DNA from: Mnemiopsis leidyi
Lineage: Eukaryota > Ctenophora > Tentaculata > Lobata > Bolinopsidae
Assembly: GCA_000226015.1 (NCBI GenBank)
Contig: JH153162.1
Location: forward strand, 18,857-74,560
Length of the DNA: 55,704 nt
Direction of reading: 5' to 3'
The position numbers and the translations under genes were made by a program. Shown here in pieces: positions 50,860 to 55,704 of the stretch (within the stretch, counting starts at the first letter, position 1; each line of letters begins with the position of its first letter). The notes under the pieces were generated by a model, which saw only the letters and a program-made list of their open reading frames with translations, did no database searches and was not told the DNA's origin.

Positions 50860-50865
50860 AATAAA
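50860..50865 (+). terminator. PRUNE polyadenylation signal AATAAA
   Basis: The only canonical hexamer I noticed between the PRUNE stop and SSR4, about 410 bases after the stop and 90 bases before the SSR4 start codon. Confidence 0.65.
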
Positions 50866-50954
50866 GCAAACTTTGCCATTTGATCCGTATTTTCATTTTT
50901 AATGATTGCAATGAAGAACTTAAAGCCTAACATTAAACAAACAACTGTCAGGTC

Positions 50955-52572
50955 ATGTTGACTATACTGGTCGTCCTCACTCTCTTCTCATCCGCCTATG
51001 GTATGTACTCAAAACTTCTTCCTTGTTTTTAAACTTTGAATTGTACCAAAGTTCCGATCAAAAATTTTTTTTACTTCTTTTTAGGTCCTTTTTATTGAAT
51101 AAATATATGTATTTCATTGCGTTTACTTCTAAAACTCATTAAATAACTTCTCTTAGAAAGGAAATTATAACAAAAATTCTCGTTGCAGGGTGCAGTGGTG
51201 ACAGTTTCACAGTAACTTCCTACACTACAACAAACCTGCCCCTAGCTACTGAGACTGCGATCCTTGTCGAGTTTACAGCCGACTGTCCTGATTCCAAACT
51301 TTCTGCTGTTATTGGTAAGTTACACAGCTCATGTGGATCTTTTTATGTCAACCTACATTTTTCATTAAGAACATTATTCTGCATCTTGTTATTTGAGATG
51401 TAGATTACGTGGTAAATGAGACGGTGTTTAAAAATAGTCCTTGGTATGACTCATACACAAATATCGTTGTAAACCGTATTTCATCGCCATCTGTCGATAA
51501 ATAAACATGTTATGTACGTTCCTCAAACTACACAATTCAATGTATATGTACAACATACAACATTTACAACATACAAAATGTACAACATACAACATGATTT
51601 ATACACAATATGTACCATGTTCAATTTTCCAGGCGGAGAAATCCTACCAGTATACTCGACAAGCGATGGAAATATGGTTACTTTGGTGAAGGAGCATTCT
51701 GCTTTGCCCGCTAGTGCTTACAACGTAAGTTCTCGCCATATTATATAAGTGTAAACCTAGCAAAGTGCAACAAAACTTAAGTATAAGTTTCGTGCGGTAT
51801 TTATAAAAACTACATAACTTTGCCACGTGGAACCCGATCGAATGGTCAACTTATTCGCCACGACTTGTCAAAACCTGAACATTCTAATCGTTGTAGCTAT
51901 GTCTGCTAAACACGTCATCTAAGTGAAACGCAACACCAACAGGTAGATTTCTACGATGAGGCAGGTATAGCTGCCTACAAGAACCACGCCAAAGACAGCG
52001 CTGTGGAAGCTCCCACTCCCATCCATACTGCTTCCGTGAATCATCCCGTGAGTAACTTTTTCAGGATTTCCATTAGCTACGATATCGAGTATTTGTTAGT
52101 TACGGCATCTGTTTGGTACGAATTTTGTGAGTTTTCCGTTCTACACGAGAAATGCCCGGAGGTTTATCTTATTTGTCCGTCCAAGCTCGGACGCCGCTTC
52201 ACTTTTTAAGTCGTGTCAGCTGGTGAAGACACGTCAGATGCTTAGCGCGGACTCCGCGCTGAGGTAATGCCGGCATTTGCTTTTACGCGCAACGTGTCAA
52301 TTCGACGCGCGCAGCATTCGTCATATCCAGTCATCTTACGCTACAATGTTGCAATCACGTCATCAAACATGAAACATCTATGTACTAGCCTCTTGGAAGT
52401 CTCGGGACAGTTGCTTATCTACGTGACACGTGTATGTTTATTACTGACCATCTAATCGTTTCAGGGAGTGTCAAAAGAAGGACTGCCAATCCAGACCGAG
52501 TTTATTGTTATGGTTGCTTCTCTTCTTGTGTGGTGGGGAGCTAACAGTATCAAAGCTAAAATTTCTGAATAA
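50955..52572 (+). CDS. SSR4: Translocon-associated protein subunit delta (TRAP-delta)
   Basis: Five exons: 50955-51000, 51189-51314, 51633-51724, 51943-52047 and 52465-52572 (TAA), giving 158 residues. A signal peptide (MLTILVVLTLFSSAYG) is followed by a luminal beta-sandwich domain with two cysteines (17 and 47) that match the conserved disulfide pair. The VDFYDEAG segment corresponds to the family V-FFDEE motif. One membrane span (about 132-150, IVMVASLLVWWGA) and a short cytosolic tail (KAKISE) end the protein. Length and order match TRAP-delta throughout. TRAP-delta is a subunit of the heterotetrameric TRAP complex bound to Sec61 and ribosomes at the ER membrane. It assists insertion of some signal sequences and is linked to N-glycosylation. 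SSR1 begins 366 bases downstream on the same strand. An AG (50950-50951) lies three bases before the ATG. Confidence 0.96.
51535..51605. repeat. ACAACAT-type imperfect tandem repeat
   Basis: Repeated TACAACATACAACAT units lie in SSR4 intron 2, ending about 25 bases before the acceptor of exon 51633. Confidence 0.75.
52244..52260. repeat. GC-rich palindrome in SSR4 intron
   Basis: AGCGCGGACTCCGCGCT is a palindrome with one central unpaired base. It lies in a CpG-rich patch (about 52190-52320) of the otherwise AT-rich last SSR4 intron, and may be a fragment of a CpG-rich element like that at 44720-46590. Confidence 0.6.
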
Positions 52573-52938
52573 TATCCCCAAAACTAGTTTCATTTTTCAG
52601 TGATATATCCCCCCCCTAAACTCTAGAGGGACAATGCCTATTTGTACAGTGTAACATACGTGGACGGAAATTCGCCGCCATTGTTTATGGCTGAATATAG
52701 GGCTTTTAATTTGACATCTTGAGTTTGGGTTGACTTTCCTTAATTAATATTTGTATGTTATAGTAGCGTTTTAAAGTATGATGGATGGTTTTTACAACAT
52801 CTTTCGTTGTTTAATTTGTTGCAAACATCACATCTGTATTGAAGTTTATCCAAACAACTAAAGCACATTTGATTTATCGGCTGAGATATTCCTAACTTCT
52901 GATTTTACCCGCTAACAGCCTCAATCTTTCTAGCCAGC
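52573..52938 (+). promoter_or_regulatory. SSR4-SSR1 spacer with acceptor-like site
   Basis: 366 bases. No canonical AATAAA was found. The spacer ends in CAATCTTTCTAG (AG at 52932-52933), a pyrimidine tract plus AG five bases before the SSR1 ATG. This would suit a spliced-leader acceptor or the end of a short 5'-UTR intron. Confidence 0.5.
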
Positions 52939-53742
52939 ATGTTCTGGAAGGTGCTACTTATCGCTTCTCTCTGTCTGACGTCACAGATAACACGATGTCA
53001 AGAGGAGGACGAGATAATGGACTCTGATGAGGAGGAGGAACTAAGAGAAGCCGAACCACTGGATGATGGAAGTCCTCTTGATGACGGAGAACCTATAGAA
53101 CACGAACCGGTGCAAGAAGAAGCTGAAGACTTTGTCATCAAACCTTCTCCTGACGCCAAAGTTTTCTACGCTTTCCCAAAACACGCTGATGAGACCATGT
53201 TCCCCGGTGGCAAGGTTGTCAAGGCACTTATTGGGTTCCAGAATAACGGAGATTCTAACTTCATCGTGGACAACATCGAGGGAGGATTCAGATATCCCAT
53301 GGACTACAACTATGTCATCCAGAACTTCACTTCCTTCCGATACGGCAGGGAGGTCGCCCCCGGAGTTACCCAGACCTTCCTCTACATGTTCGTGCCTAGC
53401 GAGCAACTGGCTGGTGGTTCCAGAACTTTCTCTCTGGTGATGAGTCTGAACTACCGTGGCGAGGATGGCACTCTCTACACCGACTCTCCCTTCAACGAGA
53501 CTGTCTCTGTTCACGAGGTTGACGAGGGATTTGACACCGAGATCTTTTTCATGTACGTTCTTCTTGCCGCTCTTTTTGCTTTACTTTTGTTTGGGGCCCA
53601 GTACCTTCTGTCTTCTGCTTTTGGCGGTCGGAAAGGGGGCCGCAAACCGATCGAAACCGGAACCAGCGGAGGCATCGACTACGACTACATCCCAAAAGAT
53701 CACCTCACCACCAAAAAAGCTAAGGGCGTTAAACGGGACTAG
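52939..53742 (+). CDS. SSR1: Translocon-associated protein subunit alpha (TRAP-alpha)
   Basis: 267 residues in one uninterrupted exon. A signal peptide occupies 1-20 (LLIASLCLTSQITRC). It is followed by the acidic low-complexity luminal segment typical of the subunit (about 22-63, EEDEIMDSDEEEELREAE). A conserved luminal beta domain (about 64-195) has two N-glycosylation sequons, N129-F-T and N186-E-T, at positions matching the vertebrate protein. The membrane span is about 202-224 (IFFMYVLLAALFALLLFGA). A basic cytosolic tail (GGRKGGRKP to KKAKGVKRD) suits ribosome contact. TRAP-alpha contacts the Sec61 channel hinge and ribosome and helps weak signal sequences enter. Length and motifs are full for the family. 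The lack of introns contrasts with SSR4 and SEC61B on either side. A CRE-like TGACGTCA occurs inside the signal-peptide codons. Confidence 0.97.
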   Translation: MFWKVLLIASLCLTSQITRCQEEDEIMDSDEEEELREAEPLDDGSPLDDGEPIEHEPVQEEAEDFVIKPSPDAKVFYAFPKHADETMFPGGKVVKALIGFQNNGDSNFIVDNIEGGFRYPMDYNYVIQNFTSFRYGREVAPGVTQTFLYMFVPSEQLAGGSRTFSLVMSLNYRGEDGTLYTDSPFNETVSVHEVDEGFDTEIFFMYVLLAALFALLLFGAQYLLSSAFGGRKGGRKPIETGTSGGIDYDYIPKDHLTTKKAKGVKRD

Positions 53743-54264
53743 ATCCAAACGCCATTTTAATATTTGTAATGTCAAAACGTTGCTCAAGGTTTGCCGTCTT
53801 GTTTTTAACATAGGTCTAAAAAGGTTCCAATTTGTTCTTTATTGTAGTACCTGGATGTTTTTCCTAGACCCGTCCTTTCAGTTAGATAAGCTGTTGCGTT
53901 TGGTCGGGGATTTTTATTAGAGGGACACAACTTGATACTTGAGTTGATAATTTCTTATGAAATTTTATGGGTATTATTGTAAGTTGTATTAAAGATATTT
54001 ATAATGTTGACGCTTGTGATCCAGAACGTAATAACACGGAAATCAGCTGTGATGGCTGTTTCGTGTAAATTTGATATAAAGTATTGTTGAACTTATGGTT
54101 TTAATTTATATCTCTCTTTTTACTTGACAAGCTTAATGAACAAATAAAATATTAATTTACCTTGATTTCTGTTACGATAATTCTTATCTTGATATAAATT
54201 TGAATTGATCTTATTACATGAAAACTTTTCCCACATCTCACATGCAGCCTCACCAGATCTAGCA
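53743..54264 (+). promoter_or_regulatory. SSR1-SEC61B spacer: 3' UTR, poly(A) signal, acceptor
   Basis: 522 bases. ATTAAA at 53988-53993 and AATAAA at 54143-54148 are candidate polyadenylation signals for SSR1. CACATGCAG and CACCAG (AGs at 54246-54247 and 54255-54256) lie 17 and 8 bases before the SEC61B ATG, about 100 bases after AATAAA. This fits a processed polycistron or two ordinary genes with a 5'-UTR intron. Confidence 0.5.
54143..54148 (+). terminator. SSR1 polyadenylation signal AATAAA
   Basis: A canonical hexamer about 400 bases after the SSR1 stop and about 100 bases before the acceptor-like AG upstream of SEC61B. Confidence 0.6.
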
Positions 54265-54813
<549 letters not shown>

Positions 54814-55704
54814 TTTCTTTCTAGAACCTTGCCAAATTACAATCAACCCTCCCAGACTCTGAAACTGTACAGTGTACATTTTACCCCCGGGCATATGTTT
54901 TAATTTAAATTTTGTGTCCAGATCGGTCCAGAATGACATATTGACAAGTGCGCATCTGGCTTGGCCCAGTTTTTGATTGTTATGCTAGATTAAAGAGCTT
55001 CCTTAACAAGATAGCCTCTTCCATGACGTATTTTACCTGTGGACCGAAAATCTTCTTGCAATATTTTAATTTTCACGTATTGTCGTCATCATGTTTGTTA
55101 AATGAGTGGGAAGTTAAATGATAGTTAAAATATTGGTATTTTAAGTTGAGTTTGAACAATGTGATAACGCAAGAGTTTCATTTTATTCAATAAGTGAATG
55201 AACAAAGTCGACAATAGTTTGGCATTATGGTAAGGTAAAATAGTGAACTAATCAAAATGCAAAGTAAAACTAGATATTACCAATTTGTAAAATTTGTCAG
55301 CAGGATACAAAAATGCTAGGTCTATGAGAGCATCGTCCAACTCAACTCAAGCTAGAAACTCCGCTGAAATGTGAAAACCTTGCTCATGCAATTAAGAGTA
55401 CCAATTCACGAACTTTCATAATTAAAGTGCTGTGTCCACAACAGGTTCATTATATTAGATTAAGGGAAACGGAAGGAACAATAATTTAATATAGGAAACT
55501 TTTCTGATCATGGATTAATTCGAATCTAGACCCTAAATTGATTGAAATAAATTTTACAAATTGTAGAGCTTGAAGTTCAGAAAAAGAAATCTTCAATGCC
55601 TCAACACGAAGACTTCATGTGTTCTATACCCTCTGAGTACAGCTTTCAGTCAAATTAAAAATATCACCTTTTATCAGCTAGTATGGGGGGGGGGGATTGG
55701 ATAG
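54814..55704. other. 3' flank of SEC61B
   Basis: AT-rich with no coding frame recognised. ATTAAA near 54989 is a possible polyadenylation signal. A poly-G run lies at about 55685-55694. Confidence 0.45.

Noticed and set aside
43766-51200. The same 15-mer CAGGGTGCAGTGGTG at the last coiled-coil exon and at SSR4 exon 2
   Set aside because: Similarity ends there and the frames encode unrelated peptides; a 15-base match somewhere in 55 kb is expected by chance.
52976-52985. TGACGTCA palindrome as a promoter CRE
   Set aside because: It lies within the SSR1 signal-peptide codons downstream of the start, so a promoter role is unlikely.
53041-53514. 157-codon minus-strand frame opposite SSR1
   Set aside because: A shadow of the SSR1 coding sequence produced by its codon composition.

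Overview
This window is nuclear DNA from an animal. It holds widely spaced genes with GT-AG introns, long AT-rich non-coding stretches, microsatellites and several small inverted-repeat elements. Four proteins are recognisable with high confidence: PRUNE exopolyphosphatase, TRAP-delta (SSR4), TRAP-alpha (SSR1) and Sec61-beta. They establish a eukaryote and fit a metazoan, but I cannot assign a phylum. The architecture (12-kb introns next to very compact genes, possible leader-acceptor sites) suggests an invertebrate. Every gene model below was spliced by eye from consensus sites and reading-frame continuity.

Layout: (1) 1402-4824, + strand, the 3' part of a coiled-coil, Ser/Pro-rich protein, with a 280-bp foldback repeat just upstream. 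(2) 9533-10189, - strand, an atypical Ras/Rho-like small GTPase with a degenerate switch II. (3) 12350-13534, + strand, a 394-residue intronless coiled-coil ORF. (4) 15580-15804, an orphan exon. (5) 22803-43849, + strand, a 16-exon, 931-residue coiled-coil protein with a C-terminal tail anchor. Its 12-kb third intron contains two further exon candidates, a CT microsatellite with an assembly gap and a 59-bp hAT-like element. (6) 44720-46590, a CpG-rich cluster of direct and inverted repeats. (7) 47283-54813, a compact head-to-tail run of PRUNE, SSR4, SSR1 and SEC61B.

The most notable feature is that last run. Three subunits of one ER protein-translocation machine (TRAP-alpha, TRAP-delta and Sec61-beta) lie in tandem on one strand with gaps of only about 370-520 bp, immediately after PRUNE. 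Two of the junctions have a canonical AATAAA followed about 90-110 bp later by an AG-type acceptor. Each start codon has an AG 3-17 bases upstream. This is the arrangement expected of a spliced-leader operon, though no leader gene is visible here and short 5'-UTR introns could look the same. Also worth a look are the heptad-sized symmetric exons of the tail-anchored coiled-coil gene, and an intronic 37-bp tandem array in which each unit carries a TACTAAC branch-point motif.
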